Of a DNA stretch of 10,132 bases, positions 1 through 6,507 are shown piece after piece (position 1 is the first letter of the stretch; each line of letters starts with the position of its first letter). The DNA is taken from NCBI GenBank assembly GCA_947632415.1, contig CANRPB010000050.1, positions 1 to 10,132 on the forward strand. The letters are read 5' to 3'. A model generated the notes under the pieces. It had not been told where the DNA came from, did not search any database, and was given only the letters and a program-made list of their open reading frames with translations. Origin of the DNA: an uncultured Bacilli bacterium (GTDB lineage Bacteria > Bacillota_I > Bacilli_A > RF39 > UBA660). Position numbers and translations under genes: made by a program.

Positions 1-21
1 TAATCAAGTTATTATAATATG

Positions 22-45
22 AAAAAAAGTAAGTGTTCCTTACTT
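22..45 (-). terminator. Intrinsic terminator after the DUF1848 gene
   Basis: Read on the minus strand, a perfect 7-bp stem (AAGTAAG / CTTACTT) with a 5-nt loop is followed directly by a run of T residues. It starts only a few bases beyond the stop codon of the DUF1848 gene. Stem, short loop and U-tract all fit a rho-independent terminator and close the transcript here. Confidence 0.85.
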
Positions 46-50
46 ATTTT

Positions 51-863
51 CTAGTGTCCTTGACTGAACTGTAACCATTCTTCATCATAATTAGCATAGC
101 AGTATTTACAAAAATGTTTACAACTATTATAACAACCTATATCAACCATATTTACACAATTACAATTTCTTTCTTTCCATTTCTTCAAGTTAGTTTTACC
201 GGTTAATTTATAAGCAAGATTAAAAGAAACACATGCACTATTGATGAATCCATACTGTGTTAAGTTGACACTTTCACAACAAGTTTGAACTGTCATTCCA
301 TTTTCTTTAGCGCTTTTTATAAAATTAATACCAATCTTTTTATAATCATCTTGAGTTAATTCTCTATACTTTAAGGAAAAGGCATTTTTCTTTACATTTT
401 TATATTCATCAATAAAAGAAATAATGATATGTTTAACATAACCATTTAGTAATTTACATAGTTTATCAAATGATTTTATATGATAATCTAATGTATATTT
501 ATCATTAATAAAAATGGGGTCATAGCGGATATACAGATTTTCACTTCCAATAATTTTAGAAATATTTTTAATGGCTTGAATTACAAGACCTTTGGGAATA
601 ACATTAGGTTCGATATCTTTTTTATAGGGAGTTAAAGTAACATGAAATAAAATTGGTTTATCTATTTTATCTAGGTATTTTATTATAGGTATGGGATTTT
701 TAGTGCAAAAAAGAATTGCGTCTACATCGTTAAAATAAATTCGACTAACTTGTTTTGGATAAAAAGGATTTCTAACGTCAACAAAACCTTCTTTATATCT
801 ATTCATAAACCATTCACTATAAAAGGCTACTATATCTGTTCTTCCACTAACATTTAAAATCAT
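51..863 (-). CDS. DUF1848 family protein, probable Fe-S / radical-SAM-like
   Basis: This 270-residue protein matches my memory of the DUF1848 family. It opens with a strand ending in S-G-R-T-D near residue 6, followed by a barrel-like series of strands, including the segment around FCTKNP and the YIRYDP segment. It ends in a Cys-rich cluster: C234 and C236, then C244, then C248-x3-C252-x2-C255. The last three cysteines have the CxxxCxxC spacing that holds the [4Fe-4S] cluster in radical-SAM enzymes, but here at the C-terminus. The reaction is unknown. I chose the ATG at 863 because AGGTGAT lies just upstream; the reading frame stays open 17 codons further up to 914, but that extension overlaps the tRNA terminator hairpin and has no ribosome site. 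No separate promoter is visible between the tRNA terminator and this start, so expression may depend on read-through from the tRNA. Confidence 0.8.
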   Translation of the reverse strand: MILNVSGRTDIVAFYSEWFMNRYKEGFVDVRNPFYPKQVSRIYFNDVDAILFCTKNPIPIIKYLDKIDKPILFHVTLTPYKKDIEPNVIPKGLVIQAIKNISKIIGSENLYIRYDPIFINDKYTLDYHIKSFDKLCKLLNGYVKHIIISFIDEYKNVKKNAFSLKYRELTQDDYKKIGINFIKSAKENGMTVQTCCESVNLTQYGFINSACVSFNLAYKLTGKTNLKKWKERNCNCVNMVDIGCYNSCKHFCKYCYANYDEEWLQFSQGH

Positions 864-883
864 AAAATCACCTAAATAACTAA

Positions 884-906
884 AACTCGAACTAAAAGTC
901 CGAGTT
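884..906 (-). terminator. Intrinsic terminator/attenuator between tRNA-Glu and DUF1848
   Basis: On the minus strand AACTCGGAC and GTTCGAGTT form a 9-bp stem with one G-T pair around a 5-nt loop, followed by TTTTAGTTATTT. It lies 13 nt beyond the tRNA CCA end and ends about 20 nt before the DUF1848 start codon. It would end the tRNA transcript and, if incomplete, set the amount of read-through into DUF1848. Confidence 0.65.
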
Positions 907-919
907 AATATCAATAATT

Positions 920-996
920 TGGTAGTCTGTACGGGATTCGGACCCGTGAATGCTGCCTTGAGAGGGCAGTGTGTTAAACCACTTCACCAACAGACC
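920..996 (-). tRNA. tRNA-Glu (anticodon CUC)
   Basis: On the minus strand this 77-nt gene folds as a complete cloverleaf. The acceptor stem GGTCTGT pairs with ACAGACT (first pair G-U), the discriminator is A, and CCA is encoded. The anticodon stem CTGCC / GGCAG holds the loop CTCTCAA, giving anticodon CUC at 960-962, which reads the glutamate codon GAG. The T arm (ACGGG, loop TCCGAAT, CCCGT) is regular. It has its own promoter upstream and a hairpin terminator downstream, and it is the only RNA gene I can see. A dedicated GAG reader is a little surprising in so AT-rich a genome, where GAA should dominate. Confidence 0.96.
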
Positions 997-1002
997 ATAA
1001 AG

Positions 1003-1022
1003 AGTGTCATTCAAAAGACACT
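1003..1022 (-). other. Hairpin in the tRNA-Glu 5' leader
   Basis: A 6-bp perfect inverted repeat (AGTGTC / GACACT, 8-nt loop) lies between the tRNA promoter -10 and the tRNA 5' end, so it would be in the precursor leader. It lacks a following T-run and is therefore unlikely to be a terminator. It could shape 5' processing, or mean nothing. Confidence 0.4.
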
Positions 1023-1025
1023 TTC

Positions 1026-1054
1026 ATTTTATCATAAAATAATTTTTTAGACAA
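1026..1054 (-). promoter_or_regulatory. Promoter of tRNA-Glu
   Basis: On the minus strand TTGTCT (-35, 1049-1054) is separated by exactly 17 nt from TAAAAT (-10, 1026-1031), which is preceded by TG at the extended -10 position (TGATAAAAT). The predicted start is roughly 20-25 nt before the tRNA 5' end. Confidence 0.75.
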
Positions 1055-1115
1055 CAGATTTGATAAAAAATTTATAATTATATTTTTTATTGAATGTTTT
1101 AATATAATTGAATCT

Positions 1116-1820
1116 TTAACATTTTTCATCCGTTGTACAAGCATTGATTTCTTTATAAAATAGTTCTTTGAATTGTTTTTCTTCATCTATTAATATATCA
1201 GTGCTGAGTTCATCCATAGAACCAGTTTGGTTTTTTGATATTCCATCAATTAGTTTAATGGCTTTACCTCTTTCAACATAGATAAAACTAGGGGCAAATA
1301 TTCGTTTCTCACCGACTGAGATTTTGTTTCCGTTTTGATCAGTTAAGGTATAATCATCTAAGATATTGTCAAAATATTTTAGTAGTTCTTGATAGTATTC
1401 ACTACTTTCTGTTACTAATTCGATTTCTCCTTGATCATTTAGTTTATATGTATCTCTTAGAATTTCCACATGGTCTTTATCCCATATATCTACATAGTAA
1501 ATAGTGTCTATATTGTTTTCTTTGGCACTTTTTATAGATGTTTCAATAACACTTCTACACCATGGACAGTATGCTGAACCAAAATAAACATAGAAGGTTT
1601 CTTTATTTTCTATTTTTTTTATTATCTCAGATGCTGAAGTATATATAAAGGGGTTATCTTTATTTATTGATATGTTTCGATACTCTATTTTATTAGCGTT
1701 TAAAGTATTATTAAGTGCTTCGTATTCTTCTTTAAATTTTAAGGCATCACTTTTCTTACCACATCCAGTTATAATAAGAAAACTTATTAGTAATACTAAA
1801 TAAATGTTTTTAAACTTCAT
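1116..1820 (-). CDS. Thioredoxin-fold lipoprotein with CPWC motif
   Basis: This is a 234-residue secreted lipoprotein. A short basic start and a hydrophobic stretch (about residues 6-17) end in the lipobox I-T-G-C20, so Cys20 would be lipidated and the protein held on the outer face of the membrane. A thioredoxin-like domain follows: the strand FYVYFGS, the redox motif C85-P-W-C88, and the cis-proline region A176-P177-S178. An insert of about 60 residues separates the first half from the cis-Pro, longer than in plain thioredoxin. Two further cysteines (C228 and C234) sit at the very C-terminus. The likely role is thiol-disulfide exchange on exported proteins; the partner is unknown. The ATG at 1820 is chosen because AGGTGG lies 5 nt upstream; an in-frame GTG at 1829 falls inside that ribosome site and is rejected. 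Confidence 0.85.
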   Translation of the reverse strand: MKFKNIYLVLLISFLIITGCGKKSDALKFKEEYEALNNTLNANKIEYRNISINKDNPFIYTSASEIIKKIENKETFYVYFGSAYCPWCRSVIETSIKSAKENNIDTIYYVDIWDKDHVEILRDTYKLNDQGEIELVTESSEYYQELLKYFDNILDDYTLTDQNGNKISVGEKRIFAPSFIYVERGKAIKLIDGISKNQTGSMDELSTDILIDEEKQFKELFYKEINACTTDEKC

Positions 1821-1844
1821 TGTTACCACCTATCTTACACATTG

Positions 1845-1850
1845 ATTATA
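1845..1850 (-). promoter_or_regulatory. Extended -10 promoter of the thioredoxin-like lipoprotein
   Basis: The minus strand carries TGATATAAT, an exact TATAAT with the TG extension, about 25 nt before the start codon. The -35 region is only a T-rich stretch overlapping the tail of the preceding terminator, so the promoter probably relies on its extended -10. Confidence 0.65.
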
Positions 1851-1866
1851 TCATAAAAAATTATCC

Positions 1867-1893
1867 AAAAAAAGATGGTAATATCATCTTTTT
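1867..1893 (-). terminator. Intrinsic terminator overlapping the XRE gene stop codon
   Basis: On the minus strand AAAAAGATG / CATCTTTTT form a perfect 9-bp stem with a 7-nt loop, followed by a run of seven T residues partly shared with the stem. The upstream arm contains the last sense codons and part of the UGA stop (1884-1886), so the terminator is embedded in the end of the coding sequence. Confidence 0.85.
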
Positions 1894-3215
1894 CTATAAT
1901 TTAAACTATTATTTTTTAGTTTTTCGATATTTTCTTTTGAGGCATAAACTTTAATATTTCTTATTTCATCATTTATTTGAATAATTTTTTTATTATTTAG
2001 GTTATTAATTACTTCTTTTATCAATCTTGGCATATTTGAACAAGAGGCATATATATGAATACCATTTTCATAGTATTTTGAATCTTCAGCGTCACATAAA
2101 TTAAGAACTTCATATTCTAATTTAACGTTATCAATATCAGATTCAATGTAATTAATATCTAGATAAGTTGAAAAAAATAAGTTATCTTTCATTTGATATT
2201 CAAAGGTACCTGTTTTAAATTCATTAGTCGAAACTACATTAAAATTCATTGAACCAATAAGTATGAAACCAATAAATATGCCTAAACTTATTAGGGAACT
2301 TATTGATGTCCAAATAAGGATTTTTTTATTTGTTTTGCGATTAAATATAAAATTTAATATAAATAAAAGACATATAATATTAATAATACCAAGTGATATT
2401 AAGGAGCCAATTAAGCCTATAAAGAATAGTCCTGTTTTATATAATAAGAAGGCAAGAGGTAATCCACAAAATAAGAAAACTAAGGTAATGGATAAGAATA
2501 ATACAAGCCAAAACATAAAAAATTTAATTGTAATAATCATAAATTTAAATAAGACATTCATAAATTTATATTCATGGTTAGGATTTCTAATGATGATTTT
2601 ACTTTCATTTTTTTTAAGTGATATTTTTTCATTTGTGTTTTCTAAAGTATCTTTTTTTAGAATACTATAATAATCTAAATAGCGTATTTTAAAAATATGT
2701 ACTAATAAAACAAGTGAAAAAATGAACAAAAGTAATAAAACGATAGCCTCTAAAATCGAATCAATAATACTATGTAGGTTTCTTGGCAAAAAGTTAAAGA
2801 CACTATTTAAAACAAAATCGGAAAAACTAAATACAATTAATGACACTATTACTAGTATAAATATAATAACTATTTGTTCTAATAAGCATTTAATTTTACT
2901 TTTAAAACTCATACTACTAAAGAAGTTAACGGTATCGGTTACAAAATTTAAAAAGTCATTTATATAGTTGTTTATTTTTTTCTTTTGTTCAGCCTCTCCT
3001 TTAACTTCACGAATGTCTTTATGTAATAGATCATCGATGTTTAGATTGAATTTATCACATAAAGCAATAATTTTATCCATTTCTGGATAAGCACTAGCAG
3101 ATTCCCATTTGGAAATGGCTTGTCTGGAAACGCCTAATTCTTCGGCTAATTGTTCTTGAGAAAGATTGTATTCTTTTCTTATCTTTTTTAAATTTAAAGC
3201 AAAATTATTATTCAT
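1884..3215 (-). CDS. XRE-family HTH regulator fused to a polytopic membrane domain
   Basis: This 443-residue protein begins with a classic XRE/Cro-C1 DNA-binding domain (residues 5-65). Its helix-turn-helix is around LSQEQLAEELGVS followed by RQAISKWES (about 18-39). A linker follows, then about five hydrophobic segments (roughly 112-133, 150-175, 225-258, 262-292 and 299-321). The last 120 residues are soluble, probably outside the cell, and contain C374 and C392. The DNA-binding part would be cytoplasmic, so this looks like a one-component membrane-tethered regulator that could sense an external or membrane signal; the signal and target genes are not visible. The ATG at 3215 is supported by AAAGGAGAG a few bases upstream. 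The gene stands alone, with a terminator across its stop codon. Repeats upstream could be its own operator. Confidence 0.85.
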   Translation of the reverse strand: MNNNFALNLKKIRKEYNLSQEQLAEELGVSRQAISKWESASAYPEMDKIIALCDKFNLNIDDLLHKDIREVKGEAEQKKKINNYINDFLNFVTDTVNFFSSMSFKSKIKCLLEQIVIIFILVIVSLIVFSFSDFVLNSVFNFLPRNLHSIIDSILEAIVLLLLFIFSLVLLVHIFKIRYLDYYSILKKDTLENTNEKISLKKNESKIIIRNPNHEYKFMNVLFKFMIITIKFFMFWLVLFLSITLVFLFCGLPLAFLLYKTGLFFIGLIGSLISLGIINIICLLFILNFIFNRKTNKKILIWTSISSLISLGIFIGFILIGSMNFNVVSTNEFKTGTFEYQMKDNLFFSTYLDINYIESDIDNVKLEYEVLNLCDAEDSKYYENGIHIYASCSNMPRLIKEVINNLNNKKIIQINDEIRNIKVYASKENIEKLKNNSLNYRKR

Positions 3216-3253
3216 ATTCTCTCCTTTCCAATTACATTTTATATTTTTCTACT

Positions 3254-3279
3254 GGTTGCACTCTACCAACTTAAGGTTG
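3254..3279. promoter_or_regulatory. Repeated GTTG/CAAC boxes upstream of the XRE gene, possible operator
   Basis: Three related boxes lie 36-60 bp before the XRE start codon. GTTG (3255-3258) and CAAC (3267-3270) are inverted across 8 nt, and CAAC is again inverted against GTTG (3276-3279) across TTAAG. XRE proteins commonly bind such dyads at their own promoters. TTGGTA on the minus strand could be a -35, but no well-spaced -10 is found, so the exact promoter is not settled. Confidence 0.3.
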
Positions 3280-3310
3280 TTTTTTGTATATTTTTAGTTG
3301 CTTTTACTAG

Positions 3311-3342
3311 AAAAAAGTAAAAATCTATTAAACTTTTACTTT
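3311..3342 (-). terminator. AT-rich hairpin, possible terminator of the ATPase gene
   Basis: A perfect 9-bp inverted repeat (AAAGTAAAA / TTTTACTTT, 11-nt loop) lies about 25 nt beyond the ATPase stop codon and, on the minus strand, runs into extra T residues. The stem has only one G-C pair, so it is weak, but position and T-run suit a terminator. Confidence 0.45.
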
Positions 3343-3367
3343 ATCTTTTTAAAAAATCGTATGGTTT

Positions 3368-4669
3368 TTATTTTATGTTACCTATACAAAATACAGCATA
3401 TAATGGTACTGATTTTATATTATTTTCAAAACCAAAATTTTTAGAGGATATTCTTATACTATATTGAGGATTATATTTTTTTATATATTCATTTAAACTC
3501 TTGCTAGTAATTCTTCTTCCATTTTTAACTTCAACGGGAATAATATCACCATTTATTTTTACTAAAAAATCTATTTCATATTTATCAAAATTATAATAAA
3601 ATAGTTCTTTAAATTTTGGATAAAATTCACATGCAATATAATTTTCAGTTAGAACTTTATTATACATTTGATTTTTATCAAGTAATATTTCGCTATAATC
3701 TAAATTAGAAAGTGCTTTTAAAAGTCCTGTATCGCTTAAATAAAGTTTAAATTTGTCTGATTTAACAAAGGCTTTTAATGGTGATTCGTTTTTTTCAACT
3801 AGATCACATTTTAATAACATATTACTAGATAATAGCCAATCTAAACTGCTTTCATATCTAACTTTTCTAGCATCTTTATCAACAATACTATATTTAAATG
3901 TATTATTTTCTCTGGCAAGTTCTTTAGGTATAGCATTATATATTTGGCCATTCTTTATTCCTTCACTATTTTCAGTATATTTATTCATATCGGCAAGATA
4001 TGAAGTAATAATTTGTTCTTGAAGATCAAAATTAACGTGCGCTATGTCATAGTTATTAGAGATGAAATTGCATATCATAGCAGGCATTCCACCCAATACT
4101 AAGTATTTTTTATATAATTGAAGAGCCTTTTCATGGATAGGAGTTATCATAGCCTCATTACTTATATAGTGTGTTTTTATTTCTTCAATCAATTTAAATT
4201 CTTTTAAGGCAATTAAATATTCTTCAAAATCCATAGGATACAAATATTTAATTGTAACTTTGCCAACAGGAAATGATGATTTAAATCTATTAATTTTAAC
4301 GCCTAAAAGGGAACCAGCGCAAACAATTTTATATGGTTTTATACTTTCACAAAAATATTTTAATGAGGTAATTGCTCTTTCACTTACCTGAATTTCATCT
4401 AAGAATATTATAGTATTTTGACTATCAATGTTTATATTTTTAATAATTTCAATTTTTTCTATTATAACGTCAGGGTCTACTGTTTCTTCAAAAACTTTAC
4501 ATATAGCCTCATCCTTATCTAAGTTAATATAAACATAATTATCAAAATTTTTTTTACAAAATTCTTCTAATATATAGGTCTTGCCGGTTTGTCTCGCACC
4601 AATTAACATAAGTGGCATCTTATAATCTTTTTTCCATTTTTCTAAATCTGCTTCTATTTTTCTGTACAT
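3368..4669 (-). CDS. AAA_14/DUF4143-type ATPase with C-terminal nuclease-like domain
   Basis: This 433-residue protein has the architecture of the widespread AAA_14 (N-terminal) plus DUF4143 (C-terminal) ATPases of bacteria and archaea. The Walker A motif is GARQTGKT (residues 24-31), the Walker B is IIFLDEIQ with D91-E92, and a CAGS segment near residues 116-119 fits the sensor position. The C-terminal region carries E365-x-D367 and E380-V-K382, the PD-(D/E)XK-like pattern usual for DUF4143. The biological role of this family is not established; such genes are often solitary and frequently transferred. The start at 4669 is chosen because GAGGTGAG lies just upstream; the frame is open up to 4741, but that extension would run through the promoter and operator-like palindrome. 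No partner gene is fused or overlapping, so it appears to be monocistronic. Confidence 0.9.
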   Translation of the reverse strand: MYRKIEADLEKWKKDYKMPLMLIGARQTGKTYILEEFCKKNFDNYVYINLDKDEAICKVFEETVDPDVIIEKIEIIKNINIDSQNTIIFLDEIQVSERAITSLKYFCESIKPYKIVCAGSLLGVKINRFKSSFPVGKVTIKYLYPMDFEEYLIALKEFKLIEEIKTHYISNEAMITPIHEKALQLYKKYLVLGGMPAMICNFISNNYDIAHVNFDLQEQIITSYLADMNKYTENSEGIKNGQIYNAIPKELARENNTFKYSIVDKDARKVRYESSLDWLLSSNMLLKCDLVEKNESPLKAFVKSDKFKLYLSDTGLLKALSNLDYSEILLDKNQMYNKVLTENYIACEFYPKFKELFYYNFDKYEIDFLVKINGDIIPVEVKNGRRITSKSLNEYIKKYNPQYSIRISSKNFGFENNIKSVPLYAVFCIGNIK

Positions 4670-4688
4670 ACTACTCACCTCTATGGAT

Positions 4689-4694
4689 ATTTTA
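4689..4694 (-). promoter_or_regulatory. Possible extended -10 of the ATPase promoter
   Basis: The minus strand reads TGTTAAAAT here, a good extended -10. No convincing -35 lies 17 nt upstream. The predicted start falls almost on the ribosome binding site, so the leader would be very short; this lowers confidence. Confidence 0.4.
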
Positions 4695-4700
4695 ACATAT

Positions 4701-4756
4701 TTCGTACAAAAAATACATGTTAGACTGTTAAATTCGTACATTTTGTACGAATTTAA
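4701..4756. promoter_or_regulatory. TTCGTACA operator-like palindrome plus third half-site
   Basis: An interrupted palindrome of 29 bp (4728-4756) has perfect 13-bp arms, TTAAATTCGTACA and its complement, around TTT. The 9-mer TTCGTACAA occurs again at 4701-4709, and its exact reverse complement is inside the palindrome at 4743-4751. The two same-orientation TTCGTACA boxes start 32 bp apart, about three helical turns. The isolated box lies just upstream of the putative -10 of the ATPase gene. This layout suits binding of a dimeric or tetrameric regulator. A terminator for the gene ending at 4769 is the alternative, but only TTTAA follows the stem on that strand. Confidence 0.55.
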
Positions 4757-4768
4757 ATATATTATTAA

Positions 4769-6034
4769 TTATAATAAGTATACATTATTGGGTTTTATTT
4801 CCATTTTAGGGGTATATATAATCCAATCTGTTACATCATCAATTGTAAACCATTTTTCATCGCCGACTTTGATATTATCAACTAGATATGGTTCTTGAGT
4901 TAATTTTGCTTTAAATTTATTACCTTTAAATTCGATTAATTCAAACCATATATGTTCAGATTCATTTTCTTTAGTGGTTTTAAGGCCTACTTTAATAAGA
5001 ATTTCGTTATTTTTATCTTTACTGGCTTTTTTTACATAGTTAAATCTTTCACGAGCAAGCATTTTCATACGATCTGTTTCTTCGTTACTAAGAAAAAAGA
5101 TTGGATTGTCTCCCCATAACTCGTCATATTCAGTAACATAACTTAGTTTATTGTTTATGTCTTCTTTTGATTTATAAATAAATATGGGACTGGTTTTAGT
5201 GTTGTGCCCGTTTTTTCGATCATTTATTCCACCTAAATTTAAATGATTGTATTTGTTTATTGCTTCTACCCATGATTTGCATGTTACAATGATTTGTTTA
5301 TTATTAGGAAGTAATCCGATATGAGCACTTCCTTCTTGTGGATTAAATGTTTTATTTTTATCGATGATAAAACAAGCGAAGGCATTAATTAAGTCACAAT
5401 GATTTTTATAGTTTTCTTGATTAGATTTTAGAATTTCTAGTTCGGTTAGGCCACAACGACAAAGGCCATGGGTGTGCAACCAGACTTCGCCTGATTTATT
5501 ATATACAGCATGGACACTATAGATATCATTTGGTCCGGGTGTAACTTGAGAGGATGATGCTAATTGTGCCCATTTGGCTGGTATTAGTTTTTCAGCACTT
5601 TCGTCAATTAGTCCTATTAAATTAGGAACAATGTTAACGGCTATTTTTAATTGAAGATGAAAGGATTTTTTGATGTCATCTGTGAATTTCATAAATATGG
5701 TTATAACTTGGGTTGCATTTTTTAGTTCTTCTATTTCTTCATTACTAAGTTGAAAGGAAGAATTAATATATATGTCGGGCATAGTAAATTTTCTTTGATA
5801 AATCCCAATTTCATATTCTTTGTCATCATATTTTAAATTAACTTTTAGAGTTTGGGTTTCGTTATAAAAGTAGTTGTCCTCTACTTTAACGTTTGGTATT
5901 TCTGATATTTTGTTAATAATATCAGTTCTACTCCATTTGTAGTCTTTATCTGGTATAGCAAGCATAAATGATTGTTCTTCCCAGTATTCTAATGGGTGCT
6001 CTTGTAATTTTTCTTTTTTCTTAAATAATTTCAT
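4769..6034 (-). CDS. DUF4026-type protein with C-terminal DUF2314-like domain
   Basis: This 421-residue protein has no signal peptide and no membrane segment, so it should be cytoplasmic. The last 75 residues resemble DUF2314: HIWFELIEFKG (from 361), a TQEPYLV stretch, a V-G-D-E-K-W-F segment and DWIIYTP near the end. The central part has a conserved-looking GEVWLHTHG-L-C-R-C-G block (H187, H189, C192, C194) that I associate with the DUF4026 family. The His and Cys residues could bind metal, which is inference. No enzymatic function is known to me. The start at 6034 has a perfect AAGGAGGT. It is monocistronic: its own promoter lies upstream, and the operator-like palindrome separates it from the ATPase. 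Confidence 0.65.
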   Translation of the reverse strand: MKLFKKKEKLQEHPLEYWEEQSFMLAIPDKDYKWSRTDIINKISEIPNVKVEDNYFYNETQTLKVNLKYDDKEYEIGIYQRKFTMPDIYINSSFQLSNEEIEELKNATQVITIFMKFTDDIKKSFHLQLKIAVNIVPNLIGLIDESAEKLIPAKWAQLASSSQVTPGPNDIYSVHAVYNKSGEVWLHTHGLCRCGLTELEILKSNQENYKNHCDLINAFACFIIDKNKTFNPQEGSAHIGLLPNNKQIIVTCKSWVEAINKYNHLNLGGINDRKNGHNTKTSPIFIYKSKEDINNKLSYVTEYDELWGDNPIFFLSNEETDRMKMLARERFNYVKKASKDKNNEILIKVGLKTTKENESEHIWFELIEFKGNKFKAKLTQEPYLVDNIKVGDEKWFTIDDVTDWIIYTPKMEIKPNNVYLL

Positions 6035-6060
6035 GATACCTCCTTATAATTGTTGCATTT

Positions 6061-6089
6061 ATTTTAACACATAATTTTATTTAAAACAA
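6061..6089 (-). promoter_or_regulatory. Promoter of the DUF4026-type gene
   Basis: On the minus strand TTGTTT (-35, 6084-6089) and TAAAAT (-10, 6061-6066) are exactly 17 nt apart, with TG at the extended -10 position. It lies between the YolD-like stop codon and the AAGGAGGT ribosome site, so the gene does not depend on the polymerase operon. Confidence 0.7.
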
Positions 6090-6105
6090 TTTAGATGAAA
6101 AATTT

Positions 6106-6507
6106 TTAAGTATTAGTTATATTGATAATGTTTTTTATAGGGATTTTGGTGTTATCTATTAAGATTATTTGTCCGTTATATAAGTCTATTTTATTAATTT
6201 TATTGGTTATGGTTTGATAGGTACCGCCTGGTTTGTTTTGATCTTTTACAAAGTAGGTTAATGTGACTTCTGGTTTATTTTTTATTTGACTTAATAAGTA
6301 TTTTAATTTAGCATTTAGTAGTTCTTTTTGATTGTCGTCAATGATAATTTGTTTCTGGGTTAGTCGTGAGGCTTCTTTGATGGCTTCATTATATCCTGTT
6401 AAGGCTTGAAATGGCGCAAATTGGGCGGCTCTAGCTTGGAGTGACATTGGTTTATGAATTTTAGATGTTGGACGTTTTAAGTTAATAATATCATCATATC
6501 TATTCAC
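6106..6507 (-). CDS. YolD-like family protein
   Basis: The 133-residue protein shows the YolD-like hallmark block: R-P-T-S near residue 12, then MSLQARAAQFAPFQALTGY, followed by a charged helix and a C-terminal strand-rich part typical of the family. YolD-like genes sit next to UvrX-type Y-family polymerases across Bacillota, chromosomal or on phages and plasmids, and are thought to work with them in translesion synthesis; the biochemical role is not known. The start is a GTG at 6507, fixed by AGGAGG 7 nt upstream. It overlaps the end of the polymerase gene by 8 nt (GTGAATAG), so translation is probably coupled. No convincing terminator follows; only weak AT-rich sequence precedes the next promoter. 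Confidence 0.92.
   Translation of the reverse strand: MNRYDDIINLKRPTSKIHKPMSLQARAAQFAPFQALTGYNEAIKEASRLTQKQIIIDDNQKELLNAKLKYLLSQIKNKPEVTLTYFVKDQNKPGGTYQTITNKINKIDLYNGQIILIDNTKIPIKNIINITNT

Noticed and set aside
1063..1090. Inverted repeat ATAAAAAAT / ATTTTTTAT after the lipoprotein gene
   Set aside because: The 9-bp stem consists of A-T pairs only and has no distinct U-tract, so in this AT-rich DNA it is not enough to call a terminator.
2263..2967. Two plus-strand open frames (2263-2670 and 2722-2967) opposite the XRE gene
   Set aside because: They lie wholly inside the well-supported minus-strand gene, have low-complexity Ile/Lys/Asn-rich translations, no ribosome sites, and mirror its membrane-segment codons.
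4667..4741. Longer start for the ATPase (extra 24 residues from 4741)
   Set aside because: The extension has no ribosome site and would translate through the promoter and the TTCGTACA boxes, while MYRKIE at 4669 has GAGGTGAG and begins where family members begin.
3753..4898. Plus-strand frames at 3753-4022 and 4683-4898
   Set aside because: The first is antisense to the ATPase gene. The second runs over the operator-like palindrome and into the DUF4026-type gene. Neither has a ribosome binding site or recognisable protein.
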